This document shows positions 1-13,500 of a stretch of DNA of 64,000 nucleotides, piece after piece. Source of the stretch: Tetmemena sp. SeJ-2015 (Eukaryota > Ciliophora > Spirotrichea > Sporadotrichida > Oxytrichidae); contig JAJKFJ010021486.1 in the NCBI GenBank assembly GCA_027382625.1, positions 45,687-109,686 on the forward strand. Direction: 5' to 3'. Under the pieces are notes generated by a model, which saw only the letters and a program-made list of their open reading frames with translations, did no database searches and had not been told where the DNA came from. Position 1 is the stretch's first letter. Every line of letters begins with the position of its first letter. The position numbers and the translations under genes are program-made.

Positions 1-156
1 CACCTTCTTGTCTGTGTTCTCTTGAAAAAAATAAATTATCTCTATCTTCAAGTGACAGATATATTCATGACTCGTTTATTGGAGGAAAGTAGAATGAAAA
101 GTTGAGAGATATTTCAGATTGCGAATAATAATAATGAGTATCACAGATAGATGCAT

Positions 157-1260
157 TCAAATAAGGTTGGGCCTGCTCCAGTCGAACTTAGTCCTAGTGA
201 TGGGTAGGATTCTCCTCATGCCCTTGAGTAGCTTCTCAGAGATTTCCTCGTACATGCTCTCCAAGCCTTCTTGGTACTATAATAAAGGAATTTAGGATAA
301 CGCAGTCTCTTACCTCAGTCTCTAGTTTGTTGATGGCAGCCACAATTTCCTTTGCGGAGAGGGACTTGAGTTTGAGGGTTGGTAGGGCTTTCTTAAGATT
401 GAATTGAATATTTCCCTGCTCGAAATAATGATTGTGGAACTTTGCAGTTAACTAAGATGAGATATTAATGACAAGAGTGGGACTTTATTTGTTGAGTTCC
501 AGAGATGCTGTCACCTCCGATCTCCACAACGTAGGAGGAGAGGAACTCACCTCCCCAGAAGTTCTTGAAGTTGAAGTTGTGGCAGGAGATCTCCACTTTA
601 AGCGCTGAGTTGTCTACGAACACGGAGAAGTGAGTGGTGCCCTTACGGAATTGTCTACTCACGTAAGCATTCAACTAACTGATAGTCTCATCTCTATAGT
701 AAGGAGTTTTAAAACATTAAGGAGGATTACCTCAAGTGAATAAGGTTTGCGGGTAGCTATGAGACTGCTTGATCGTAGTTCTCCTCCTCTAACTTGGCTT
801 CGAGAGTGACTGGGTGGAAAGAAAATCTGCAGCGCTTTGCTGGATCATAGTACACAAACTCCTCCACAGACTGCACTTGCAACTGCTGAGCCTCCTCTTG
901 CTGCTCCTCAATCTGATCTTCTTGTGCTTCCTATTGTGCTCCCTCGCCTTCCTCATCTTCATCATCCTCCCAAAGAGCCTTCTTCTTGGTCTGTGCTGGA
1001 GCTTGGTAAGAAGGTACACTTGATGGAGCGTATCTGACTAAAGGCTCCTGTCTGCCGTGTGATGTCACTATTACTTGAGATCCATCGTTTAAGTTAAGCT
1101 GTAGCTTGTGATTTTCATAGTAGTCTCTGAGTGCTTGTTTGATCTCAGGAGTTTGCAAGAACTCGTGGCCGACAATCTTAGAGATGTCCTCGAGCACGTC
1201 GTTCAACTCTCCCACGGGCGAACTTTAGATAAAGTATTTTATCACTCTGGAGCTGCTCAT
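157..1260 (-). CDS. CAPZA: F-actin-capping protein subunit alpha (CapZ alpha)
   Basis: Alpha subunit of the heterodimeric capping protein that binds actin barbed ends together with a beta subunit. The protein starts MSSSRVIKYFIQSSPVGELN, matching the family N-terminus; later come NFNFKNFWGGEFLSSY, GNIQFNLKKALPTLKLKS and the C-terminal ITRTKFDW, the family signature just before the end. The stop is TGA at 157. After intron and IES removal it is about 345 residues, longer than the usual ~285 because of an acidic Gln/Glu-rich insert (around residues 80-125). Two GT-AG introns are visible at 277-313 and 694-730, and an IES at 450-498. It reads right to left, as does the dynein gene upstream. No beta-subunit gene is in the window. 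Confidence 0.93.
450..498. other. IES in capping-protein gene, pointer AACT
   Basis: On the minus strand AACT occurs on both sides of a 49-nt AT-rich insert (AGTT at 446-449 and 495-498 on plus). Unexcised, the frame runs into sequence unlike the family. Removing 49 nt joins SISGT to AKFHNHYFEQGN, which matches the conserved capping-protein segment. The insert has no GT-AG ends, so it is not a normal intron. Confidence 0.85.
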
Positions 1261-1440
1261 TTTGGCTTAATATTCTACAAAAATTAATTATCATAGTGAT
1301 GAGCAAGATTTTTTGAGAGTGAAACATTTTAAGATCGGGCAATAATTAATTTTATAATTGAAAAGAAGATATAATTAAGATATCAAAATTATCAAGCTTC
1401 AAACACAGGATTATGGATAAAACATTTTATGAAACTTAAA

Positions 1441-1461
1441 GAGAGAGAGAGAGAGAGAGAG
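1441..1461. repeat. (GA)n simple repeat in intergenic spacer
   Basis: About ten GA units lie in the roughly 300-bp AT-rich spacer (1261-1568) between the dynein stop and the capping-protein start. Nothing else is recognisable in the spacer. Confidence 0.9.
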
Positions 1462-1568
1462 TCAAGAAATAAGTATGGTTGAAGAATTATAAAAGTATCA
1501 AGAGAAGTTGTTTATCTCGAGATACAGAACTTAAATAATAGCACCTTATATGAGAGCACTAAATTCGC

Positions 1569-4500
1569 TCAGTCTGTGTTTAGCACAAGACAAACTCCTT
1601 ATAGCACCCAGTGACTAGGATGTTTGTCAGTCTTGAGGTCTGCTTCAAACACCAGTCCCACTCCCATAGCGTTTCTTCTGTTTTGAGTCACATAAACTGG
1701 AGTTCTAATGGTACCTCTCAGCTTTAGCTTGTTAGCTTCGATAGGGATGATCTGAATCAGAGGCATTTCCACAACCAGCTCCTTAGGGTTCTGATAATCA
1801 AGACAGTCCTTCTCCATATTCCAAATAGCGCCTTCTAGATAGAGACCCTGAATATAGCATCCATCATCCAGTCTCTTCTTCACCTCTTGAGGGTTTCTAA
1901 TCTTAGTGACTATAGTGTAGAGGGTACTCTTATCAAGTGCCCATCCCTTGCGACGGCAAGTAGTTTGCACCAGAGCAGTCAAGTAAGACTCAGGGATGTG
2001 CAGACCTGATAGCCACATTGCCTTAGGCTCCTCAACTTCGATCCAGGTCTTATACTGACTGTAACGGCGAGAGAAGTAGTCAATCCAATTCACCAGGTTT
2101 TTCAAAGTTTGTGGAGCTAATCCTGCCCACATAGTAGGAAGGAAGCCATTGAAGAGAGAGTTTGCAAGCTCGTCCAATTCCATAGACATACCGATTTCTC
2201 CCAATAATGCTCTCTTCAAGTCATACAGAGAGGAGTGCATGCGTTCTAGTAACTTGTTGAATCTCTCCAGTTCTTGCAAAAGCACGACCTAAGCAGGGGT
2301 TGGTATCTCAATTCAGACAATAACACTTTATATGTGTAAAGTAAATATTATAACTATTGTTGAATGTTCTTCTTGATATTGTAGTAATCAAAGAGTTCTG
2401 GGAGCTTAGTTTGAATATCTGAGGCAACCTGATCAATGTACTCTTCTTTGTTAATTCCACCACCTGCTGAGACATCAGAGGTTTGCATTTCAATACAGTT
2501 GAGCCAGATCTCCTTGGCAGTGTTGGTGAAGTAAGAGATCTCAGCGTTAGGATGGAGACCGAACACGCCTGGAGAAGTGAAGAGAGGAATGGTTTCAATA
2601 TAAGCTATAAATGGCATCATCAAGTCTGAGTTAGCATTTATTTAGCTAGGTACTGCTCAAGATTCTCATGCTGAGGAATCATGTAATCCCATCCCGATCT
2701 AGAGAAGTAGTAAGTCTAGTTGTTGTCAAAGATAAAGTCTCCTACATATTCCTTGAGGTAGGTGTTGAGTACTCTTCTGTCGAAATCGTCTGTAACTCTA
2801 CCTCCATACATAGCCTCTCCGATGAGGTAACGAAGAGTCTCCCAGGGCAGTTCCTCCTCATTGTTTGAGTTGGCCTTGTTGAGGTACATAGAAATGAGTC
2901 TGAAAGAGATCTTAAAGTCACTCTCATTAAAATCGTAGGTCACATTCCAGCCAATCTTTCCGAACTTCTTTCTCTCTTGGATAACTGCATGGAAGAAGGC
3001 CAGCACGTAGACCAGAGATTTGAACTCAGTTGTTGGGCACTCATAGAGCATCTCATCAGTTAGCTTTGTGTAACTCTGCTTGATGTTCTAACCAAGACCA
3101 TCAGGTGGCTCTGTGACGACCTTAGCATCAAACATTTTAATTGAATGATTCCTTAAATACCTTAAGTGATTTCTGAAGGATACCGAGAGGGAATCTATCA
3201 GTTGGAGCGGTAGTAAGCCAGAGTCTGAAGTTTTTGTCTGGCTTAGGTGATGTTCTCAATGATTGTTTCAAGTTTCTTCAACCAAGAGACGAGCAAGTGA
3301 CAATTCTGCAGCATGACCCACTGGCCTCTCATAGCTCCACTCTCGATAAGAGACTTGGCTGTATCTCCCTGACCTTGACCAAGGGAGCAGAACTTGAACT
3401 TACCACCCATTCCCATTTGATCTGCTAGCTTCTGCACATCACTGAAGGGATCAGCTCCTGGTGATAAGATGAAGACTATGGGAGTGCGCTCTGTGGACTG
3501 AGCATAAATCTTATCAAACACGATGGGAGGTGACTTGACATACTGCTCATGCATCTTCTCAATAATGAAGTTCTTGATTGAGTTCACGACTCTGTCAGGG
3601 CGGAAGCAACGAACAATCAGCAGCTGTTGGAAGCGATTTAGCTTCTCTGAATATCCACAAGGGATATCCACTTGCTCAGGTGCTTCCAAGTCGTACCAAG
3701 CTTGCCAAGCTTTGCCATTAATATTATTAAGATCTATTTCAATAGTAGAGCTAAAACTTTTTTATTGTTCTCAAGATCATCAATAATAGTCTTCCAGACT
3801 TCTCCGAGAGTTTGCAGTCTTTGTAGATCCTTCCATCCATTGGGTCCGAGCCACACATATGGCTTGGGTCTGGCAACCACTTCCAAACTCGTGTTACCCT
3901 TTAGGAAGAAGTCGAGTTCAATCTTGTTGAGTTCGCTATCGCCATCCATGATCATCGTTGTCATCTAGAAGGAGAACATGAGCTTGTGTCGCTCGAAGAT
4001 TCCCATACAAGTGAATTCATAGACTAGCTAAGTCAGCTTCTCCTTTATATTTCTCAGTCTGTTTTGAAGAATGTTATCTTTCCTTGCTGTTTCAAGGGCG
4101 TTCTTAAATACATGATAAAATAAAATGCGGCTATGAATACAGTCAAGTAGCTACCCAGGGAGTACTCGTACATTTCAGAAATGGCGGAGAGGCCTTGCAT
4201 TGCAAAGAAGAGAATAGCTCCTCTCTTAGCCACATCCTTGTAGGACTCTCTAGACTATTCAATATCAGCTTCTGTGACCTTAGCAGTTTCAAGAGCCGCT
4301 GCGATTTCTACTGACTTGGCTTTAGCATTTTCAAGAATCTCAATTAGAGGCACGTTATCCACTAGAGGAATATCAGTTTCCTTGCTCAACTCAGATAATA
4401 AAAAGTGTTCTTTAAAATGAATCCAATTATATAATAGAGTATCTTCGAGTTCCTTAAGTGTAGATCTGTTCTGAGAGGTCTCAATAACGAGTTGCTTTCT

Positions 4501-7500
4501 TTGCTTTTCAAGCTCTGGTCTTTCGTAACTGACTACTTCGTTAAGGAGCTGATCTCTGAGACCCTGAAGCGTGACATTGAAGTTAATGATCATGGTCTTT
4601 CCATAGATCTCAGGAGGGTAGTTAGGATTAGCGATCTTGGTGGTCATGTACATGCGGAAGTCCTCTGAATACTCAATGTTTGAGTCTCCCAACTTAATCA
4701 TCTTCACTCCAGCTTGGACTACAATATTCTTCTCAAGAATGGGATCGATCATAGGATCAATTTCCTCATCGATTGCTTCGAAGAGGACTGGCTTGCCGAA
4801 GTTAATAGCCATTTCCAAACGCTTGATATAATCAGCCTGATTGAAGGAGAGCACCTCAAGTAACTTCTTCTCCTTCTCTTTAATCCAGAAGACTGCTTGC
4901 ATTTGAGGGTCAACACAAAGTGGCCATCTGCTTGCGTTCTTGGTCAATATACCATTCTAGATTGAGAGCTCGTCTGATGGAAGTCCTTCAGAGGCCCACT
5001 TAGAGATTTCCACATCATTTGTAAGGAACTTCTCAAGTCTGAAACCCTCCTTTGTTTGGAAGGTTCTTAGCTATGAGATCATTCTTCCAGTGATCATAGA
5101 TCATCTTCTTTCTCAGCTCGAAGTTAAAGGCACCGCAGTAAGACAAGAAAGCACTGCCACTCAAGCAGTCTCCAACGAGCTTTATCTTATCTGTTCCCAA
5201 TATTTCGAGGTCTGCTGTCCATCTCTTCTACTCAGAGCCGAGACCAGTGATAAGTTTGCTAGCAGCATCAAGTTTCCTTTGCATCTCTCTGCTCTTTGCT
5301 TCGAGATCGTCTAGTTCAGCCTATTTAACAGCTTTGTTAGCATTCAAAAGGTTAAGCTTCTCTGTGACTTCCTTCAATTTAGCTTCAGTGTCTGCTAATT
5401 CTCGCTCAGCTTGAGCCTTGGTCTTTCTCATTTCCTCAGCCTTCTTTCTCTTGGGCTCGACGTCCTTGTAAATTTCGTAGCACTTGATAGTGGCAATAAC
5501 CCACTAGAAGAGACCTCCTGTGGCCATATTCTTAGAGTTAATAAGTGCAGAGAGTTCAGCTCCAGTACAGCCACAATCCTTCTCGAGGATTGCTAGCTTC
5601 TTCTTTGCACGGTTAGCTTAATCGGTCTTAGTGTTAGCGACATTGTACTCTTTCAAGTTTGAGAGCAGCTGCATATCTCCAAGCAACTTTAGCTTCACAG
5701 AAGCCCACTGATCATCTGAACCTCCTTTAGGATATAGGAAGTAACAAGATGGTACACACATCTTGAATAACTTGTGGAGGCTTGGGGTAGGGCCTTGATT
5801 TCAGTAATGTGAGATGGCTTGATGTTGTTCAAAGCCTGAGCTGCCTGCTCTAGAGCTGGGAGTGCTTCGTCGAGGGCGATTCTAGCTTCCTCTTCTTCTC
5901 TGGCTATGATAATTGACTGAGTGTCTAGCTGCTCTTTCTTCTCAGCTGCGAATGCTTGCTGCTTTCCTAAAACATAGATAATGGAGTGATTGGTTTCCTG
6001 CAATCTCTGACTTCTCAGTGATGTCAGCTATAAGTTCTTCGACTATCTTCTTCTTTTCAGCGATTTCCTCGTTCTTGATGGCGAGCTCCTTGCTCAGCAC
6101 CTCAGTGTCTTCTTGAGCCTTTGCAAGAGTAGTGAGACCTCCTTCGAGTCTGCGGACGTTAGAGTCGATCTGTTTACGGTTGTTAGCCAGGAACTTAATG
6201 TAATTGTCTATAAAGTCGAGATAGTTCTTGGGAGTGGAGAAGTTCTTGCGCTTGTAGACATTCTCAAACTCCACACTATAGTGTTGCACGCTCTGATGGA
6301 TCATGACGATGTGGTCAGGTCACTGGCTGTCTATGGTCGTCCTCGAGCTCCACGTTAACGAGGAAGTAGGAGGCCACTGCTGCGAGTGCATCCTCTGGCC
6401 AAGTGAAGAACCAATCGATGTTTGTGTTGGAGACAAGACCTGGGAAGTTACGACAACGAATTCTCAAAGTGTCTCCAGCTGGCGTCAATGCCAGAACAAT
6501 ATGGAGGTTTTCTCTGGCTCTTGTGATATAGTACTGCCATCTGAATTCCTTAGTTTCAGGAAGGCCTAATTTTCTCATCTCTGCGTCTAAGGGGTTGATG
6601 AGGCCATCCCTTTCTCTTCTTCAGGGAAAAGAGCAGGCACCATTCCGATAGTGGTAGAAAAATTCCTATCTCTCTCCCTTATATAAAGTAGAATGTTATT
6701 GACAAGTTCCAAGAATCCTTCTTCAACGACATGAGCGTCAGTGAAGAGGAAGGTCTTGGGCTTCTTGAGCACTTCTCTATAGAGAGTTCTCAGGTCCTCT
6801 CTGAAATTTTCTTCTTTGTAGTTTCTGACCAGACCAATAGTGAATACTTCGTAGTTTGCTGTGAATGTTGCCAGTCTTGTTAGTGATTGCTTACCTGAAC
6901 CACCCACTCCGACAAGTAGACCTAATTAAAACTTTCATCTACATAACCACTACCCTTGGGGAATCTGAGGATTCTGTGGATCTTTGTTACGTGTTCCAGA
7001 GCGTCATTGAAGAGCACTAGATTCATCGGTTTGTTTTCAAAGCCATAGTCTTCAAGCAGTTTGTTCATCTTAGTCTTGACATCATCATACTCTCCGAGGT
7101 CTTCATAGAGTCTTGGGTCCTCTGCTTCTTCATCAGTAGGGTCTGAAAGAGCATAGTCTCCGAATAAGCAAGGATTCCTCATCACATACTCTTCAGTACC
7201 TGGGAAGAACTCCTTTACGAGAGCTGGAATGACTTAGTCACTAACCAATGATCTATCTGTCTCATTCACAAGTCTATCAGAGAATACTCTCATGCATTCG
7301 TTTCTCCAAACTCTGATCACAGCCTCCTTGGTAGTGAACTTATCAAGAGTCATCATGCAAAGCCCTTCATAAACTCTGGAGAGATCTCTCAAGTTGAAGA
7401 TATAGTGGAACTTCACAGGAGTACGAGGTAGCTGAGCCTGGATAGTACCATACAGAGAAAGGGTAGCTGAAGTGATCTTGGGTACGATGTTTCTAATGTC

Positions 7501-10500
7501 TTCTGCAAATTCAAGCACGTGCTTTTCAAGGATTGAAGTATAAATCTTCTCAGTAGCCTCTCTTGAAGGAGAAGTAATGTTGAATGTGCTGTAGAGAGAC
7601 ATTAATCTTGGGTCTACGGGGTTGTTACCACCACCTGGAGGAGTCATAGCACCTACATATTGAGTATCAACGATTTCTCTAAGCTCAAGGTCTCCTCCAC
7701 GTTGATAAAGCTGATTTCTCTCGATCAAGAACTTGAGTAGTGCCACTGGTTACTGAGTACCATACTTATCGATTCTAGGCATATTCAAGTCATCGATGAA
7801 AATGACCAGGAGTTTTCCAGCAGTCTTAGGTCCATACTACTTAAAGGAACGCTTATCGATATTCTCCTCTACGTTCTTCTGGAAATCAAGGGATGTAGTT
7901 CTTGAGGAGAAGTTAATGTTCAAGATGGTATAGCGATCCATCGATAGTTGCTTGAAGTGAGCAAAGATTGTGACTGTCTTAGCTGTACCTGAATCTCCCA
8001 CGAACATGCAAGGCTTCCTCAGGCTCATAATTTGAGACAGAAGCCATGAGTATCTCTTAGTGTCAACAGTTGGAACGAGAATAGAAGAGAACTTCTTGTT
8101 TGAATATAAAATGATAAGCTAAGTGACTATCAAGTTTGCAGGTGCCTCGTATTCTTAGACCTTTCTCTCCCAGAGTACGTAACTCATACTCTCGATATCG
8201 AAGTAGTTATCATAGAGGGAGGATGATGGAAGGATAAGTCCTGATGTTGTTCTGATGAACTCAGAGAACTTCTCTCTGTCCTCTGATACCAAAGCACCTC
8301 CGAGAGACCAAACCAGGCAGAAGATGAATAGTCTTTCTAGTTGATCGACTTCTTGAGGGGGATTTTGGTCAGGAGCGGGAATGATTGAATCAATTAAGGT
8401 AGCAAGCTACTGAACGAGATTGAGATTTGTTCTTGGAGAAATGAATCTCAAAGGCTCCACGATTTCATCTCCACCAGTTGCACCTTCGAAGATTCTGTCA
8501 ATCATTCTTAATATAGAGTATACTTTTTGTATAAAGTGCTTTAAGCAATTTAATGCACACAGCTACATATTTTGCGTAGAGTTCTCTTAAACTCTCGTAC
8601 ATGACTTCAGAGTACTTTTCTAGTTTATCCTTAGCCCATCTTTCAAAGAAGGGAGCGTAGCCGAGATTCTTGGGATCGACGTACACCATACCGCAACGAG
8701 AGATTAGTAGCTGGAGAAGCATACTGCAAATCAAACACTTCGAACAACATAGCGCAAGTTCTCAGAAGTCTGATACGATCACCATTTGCAAGGGTAAGAA
8801 TTTACAATTCAAAGTAATAAGACTATTGCATAATCTAAATCTTGTTATCGTCCATGACAGAGTTCATGTTCTCAACCCACACAGCGTCTACATCTCCATC
8901 GTAGATGATCCATCTTCTCTCTTGTCTGCCTGCGATTTCAGTGTTAGCATCCTTGAAGGTCTTTGAAAGCAGACCGTCAGTCCAATCTCTGCTATCTGGG
9001 TCGAGCACACCATAAAGTTCATTCAAAGTCACCATCTTAGGATTGATTGTATCAATCTTAGTAGGGATTCCAGTATCTTCCTTGAGAGCTGCAGCAAGGG
9101 AATTGATGATAACTGACTTGCCTGATCCAGTAGGACCCACGACCATAGTTGTGTGACGAGTACCCATGGTCTCGTAAAGCTGAATGATCTTGTTAACTTA
9201 GTCCATAAAGATCTCCTCATCAGAGTGGCGGTATTTCTTGCTCTCTAACTCCTCAACAATCTTCTCTTTAAGATCTTCGTAGCCGACTCTGTCTGCCTTA
9301 AGCCCTGGGAACAAGTCATTGATAAGCCGTGAAGAGAGGTACATCATCGAACACGAACTTAGGCATGTTCATATCTCTCAGAGCTCTCATGAGCACGATG
9401 TCTTCTTACATCTCTGCATAGGCACGTTTCAATAACCTGCCATCACAGCACTGATTTCAAAGCTCTAAGACCAAAGTCATAATGGTACTGCTTTGATAGT
9501 TGCTCTCTGGAGAGCTTATAGAGCACTGTCATCTTCTTGGCTAGAATCTTAGCCAGAGTGAATCCTTCAGACATGAGCATGTTCTCGCAAATTTCATCAC
9601 ACACGCAGAGAACAATTAAAATAAGAATGAGATCTGGGACGACCATAGTAACTGGGCGGAACATAGCCTTGAGGTTATCAGGGAGCTCAGAACGACCTGC
9701 ATAACCAGGGTTCATGGTGACGAAGATACCAACTGTGTGGATGAGTCTCATGTCAGTTCCTTGGAAATCAATTTTCTTCTTGTCGTAGATGAGTCCATTT
9801 TGGATTGTCTTGATCTGAGCTGAGACGACAGAGAGCACCTCAGTGTTGATTCTGTTGAACTCGTCGAAGCAACCCCAGAAACCAGTCTGGATCAGACCTG
9901 AGAAGATAATTCCCATGGCGAAGTAATCCAAGTTCTCTCCACAATTGGTGACCACGCATCTTAAGGCAAGTGACTTAGCCAGATCCTTCACAGTTTCAGT
10001 CTTTCCAGTACCAGCGGGTCCTGCGGGGGCTCCTCCTAGTTTGAATGTAAGTGCAGTTGTCAAGCTTAAAGTAAAATAGAGTTTCAAGTCAAGGTCATGA
10101 CGCATCTATCAGTCAGGGGAGTGATGACCAGTCTTCCATTGAGTCCTTGATACTCGTAACAGTAGTCGAAGGTTCCAGTACACTATCTAGCAGCATATTA
10201 ATTATATAGTTATCTGATGGCGATGTCGTCCTTCTTCTTGTCCCAATAGAATCTGAGTTGGGACTCCCACTCGAACTCCTTAGCATCCAGAATGGAGTCT
10301 CTCACGAATCTCTCCACGATATCTCTAGCGTGCACGTCCAAGATAATAACATCATTGTGATTAATGATAATGAGAGTGTTCACACTCTTTCTAATCAGCT
10401 GGTCCAGTCTTGTCTCACCAAGCGATCAGGTCATTATATTGATCCTAAATTAAAATAAGCCATTTAATTTTAATTTTTTATTTCTGAATGAGATCGTTGG

Positions 10501-13500
10501 TTTCCTTCTGGAGCTCATCTTCATAGCGTGCTTGTCTCCTTCTCTGACTCTGCGGAAGACATCTTCAACCTGGAAGGTCCACCAGATCTGAGTGCCGACC
10601 AGAGCAACCATACCAAGTTGTTCCTTGATCCAGTCCATTCTGTCCTTCTTGGCATAGTAGAACACCTGCTCCTTAGTAATAGTGTGCAAAGTCTATAATC
10701 ATTATAGGATGCCATATATATTCAATAGTCTTCTTCATTTCGTTGTCCACTTTGTTCATCCAGTCCTCGACGTTGCCTTCAGGCTTTTGAGGCGTCTTGA
10801 ATTCATAGCGCTCTCCTCGTCAGAGATCATGGCCACAATCTGCTTATCTCCCTTGCCGAAGATCACGTCCTTGCAGTTATCGAAAAGCTTAAGCAGATGA
10901 GCTGAGATAGACTTAGGGTCTGAGGAACCCAGGATAAGCAGCAAGTCATCATCAGAGATGAAATAGAATCTAGGGAAGCTCATTTTCTTAGACTCCAAGT
11001 AAATTTAAGCAAGAAGAGAGATCTTAAAGTGCAGATATTTTATTAGAGGTTAGTTGGTAAGTGACTTTTGGCACTTGTCAAGTTCAATTGAGATGCTCTT
11101 GAGCTCGTTGAGTCTGTTGCCTCCTTCAGCGCGGACGCAGCACTGAATGACATTGGGGTTCTTGAAGGCACCTTCCATGATCTTTCTTGTAGTTGTTGTC
11201 TGTCTTGTTGAACTTCTTAGCTTCGTCTGGCAGTTGCATCCTGATGTCATCACTGGCAAAGATGCTCTCCAGATACATCCACTTCTCTGCACTATAGCCA
11301 AGCGTCGATCGTTTCACCTATAGTGTTCAAATCGCGCTCCCACTAACCTACTTTGCCTTTATTGCTCGAACCTATATTTGAGGCATTGAGTGACTAAAGA
11401 ATGAGGATATTGTCTTCAAGAAGCTATCTGATATCATCAGGTGACTTAATAGCATAGCCCTTGAGCTCACTGCCCTTCTTGTAGGCTGTGATGTCTAGGT
11501 TTTGAACCTTCCAAGCAGTTTCAATCTTCTGTAAGTTCTCTTCGTTCTTGGCTTCTTCCTTGGCCTCTTAGCAGATCTCAACCACCTTCTCAGTATAGTA
11601 TTGAAGCTCTAATTCGAACACCTTAGACAAAGTGATCGTCTTCAAATTGATTTCTCCAAGGTCTTTGCCAAAAATGAGAAGAAGAAGATATTTACGATGA
11701 TTATAAAGAGCCAGTCTCTTCCATAATCTTCTTCCAGTGGCGTTCTTGCACAGCAGGGATTTTGAGTTGCTGGATAAGGGGTAGGGAATCCTTGAATCCA
11801 GTGATAGTAGTCTTGAGCTTAACGAAGGGAGGGATACTCTCAGCATTAGGGATCTTGTTCTGCAACTTTCTGACAAGCTTCTCGAACTTTTCAGCTCCAC
11901 TTACGAGCACCTGCACGTCCAACTTAGACCAGGGCATCATGGACCACTCCTTCACTCCTTATTAGTGTTCCTTGAAGATCGAGTAGATCTCGTCGTAGAT
12001 CTTATTATCCTCCTCCATCTTAATGAGCTCTGGGAACTTGGAGATGGGCAAGTTAAACAGCTTCTCAGCCAGCACCAACTCCTCTCTTCTCCTGTTGAAT
12101 CTCCTGTTCATGTCCTTGCTCATCTAAAGCAACTCCACTCCGTCCTCCAGGGACACGTGGTCTGCTCCTGGACCATTGCTGATGTACTTCTCGTACTCCT
12201 CCTTCAACTCGTTCTTGAATTTAAGCACGTCGCCCTTGGTCACCTCTGCGAAGTTCTTCTTATAGTCGATGACTTCGAAGTCCTTGCGGTCGGCGAACTC
12301 CAGCAGATCGTTCCAGTTTGAAGCAACTGAGTCCACTTGGATTTGGATTTCAGGGTTGATATCGTACTTGTAAACTAGTTATCTACGTAGTCCAATAAAA
12401 TCAACTCCATTTAATTGTACATCTTGAGGATTCTGAACTGCTCTTGAACTTCGTTGATTCTGAACTCCATGTCCATAGACTTGTTCTTGATCTCGCTGAT
12501 CACGTTAAGCAGGTGCTTCAAGGATTCGATACCTCCCATCTCAGCCTTCAACTGCTTCTCGTATTCGTTGATGTCCTTGATGATAGTACCAAGTTCTCTG
12601 GTGGCCATGTCAGTCAAGGCTTCACCTAAAAGAGCCAACCACTCTCCTACTTTCTCAATTGTCGCTGACTTCACTTCTGAATGATCAACTAGCACAAAGT
12701 AAACCTAGTCATGATTGTGATTAATTCAGTAATATGATAATCAAGATCCAAGGTTAATTTCTGGCCTCATCTGGGATTCTCTTCATGTCGCTCTTATAAG
12801 TCCTGAAGAGCTGGATATGCTTTTCGATGTCAGAGGTCTGCTGGTTCTTGAAGAGCAGCTTCTGGAACTTGGTGAGTTCATTCTTGTCGAAGAGGGACTT
12901 GACGTTCATCTTCTTAACCCAACCACGAGAGAACAGCTGGAACTTATCTATCACCTAGTTACGAGACTGCACGATCTCATAATGCAAATGTGTGATCACG
13001 GGGTTCAACATCACGTCGTCATAGAAAGTAGGCAATAATTGTGATAAAGGATATACTTATTCACAAGTGTAAGGGATGTACTTTTCTGAGGTCTCTTCGT
13101 GAATGCGTTCTTCGAAGATCTTGCAGAAACCGTCCCACCAACGACCGAAGTGTCTGGTAGACTCTAGAATACCTCTGGTGAACTTCTCGAGCTGATTTCT
13201 CAATTCATCCACTGTAGGGTGGTAGGTCATCTCAGGATTAGAAACTAAACTTTGAATGAGGATGGTTGTAAGAGGACATCATCTTGATGAGTGAGGGTTT
13301 CTCAATTCTGTTCCAGAGAGTTTTGTTTGCTGCAAGAGCTCTGATGACCATCTTGGTGATAGCGTTGAAAGATTCTCCTCTCCCAATAGTAATAGTAGGG
13401 CCTCATCTCCTCAGCTCCTTGATTGTTGGTCTTGACTGTGCACTCTTCAATACTCTTGAGGTACATGTCTCCAATGTTTTGGTAGTCTTTGACCAACTCT

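Noticed and set aside
10400..10440. Second dynein IES with pointer CTGAT
   Set aside because: Removing it would delete residues that fit the dynein template ([11 protein letters not shown]); a small indel is more likely.
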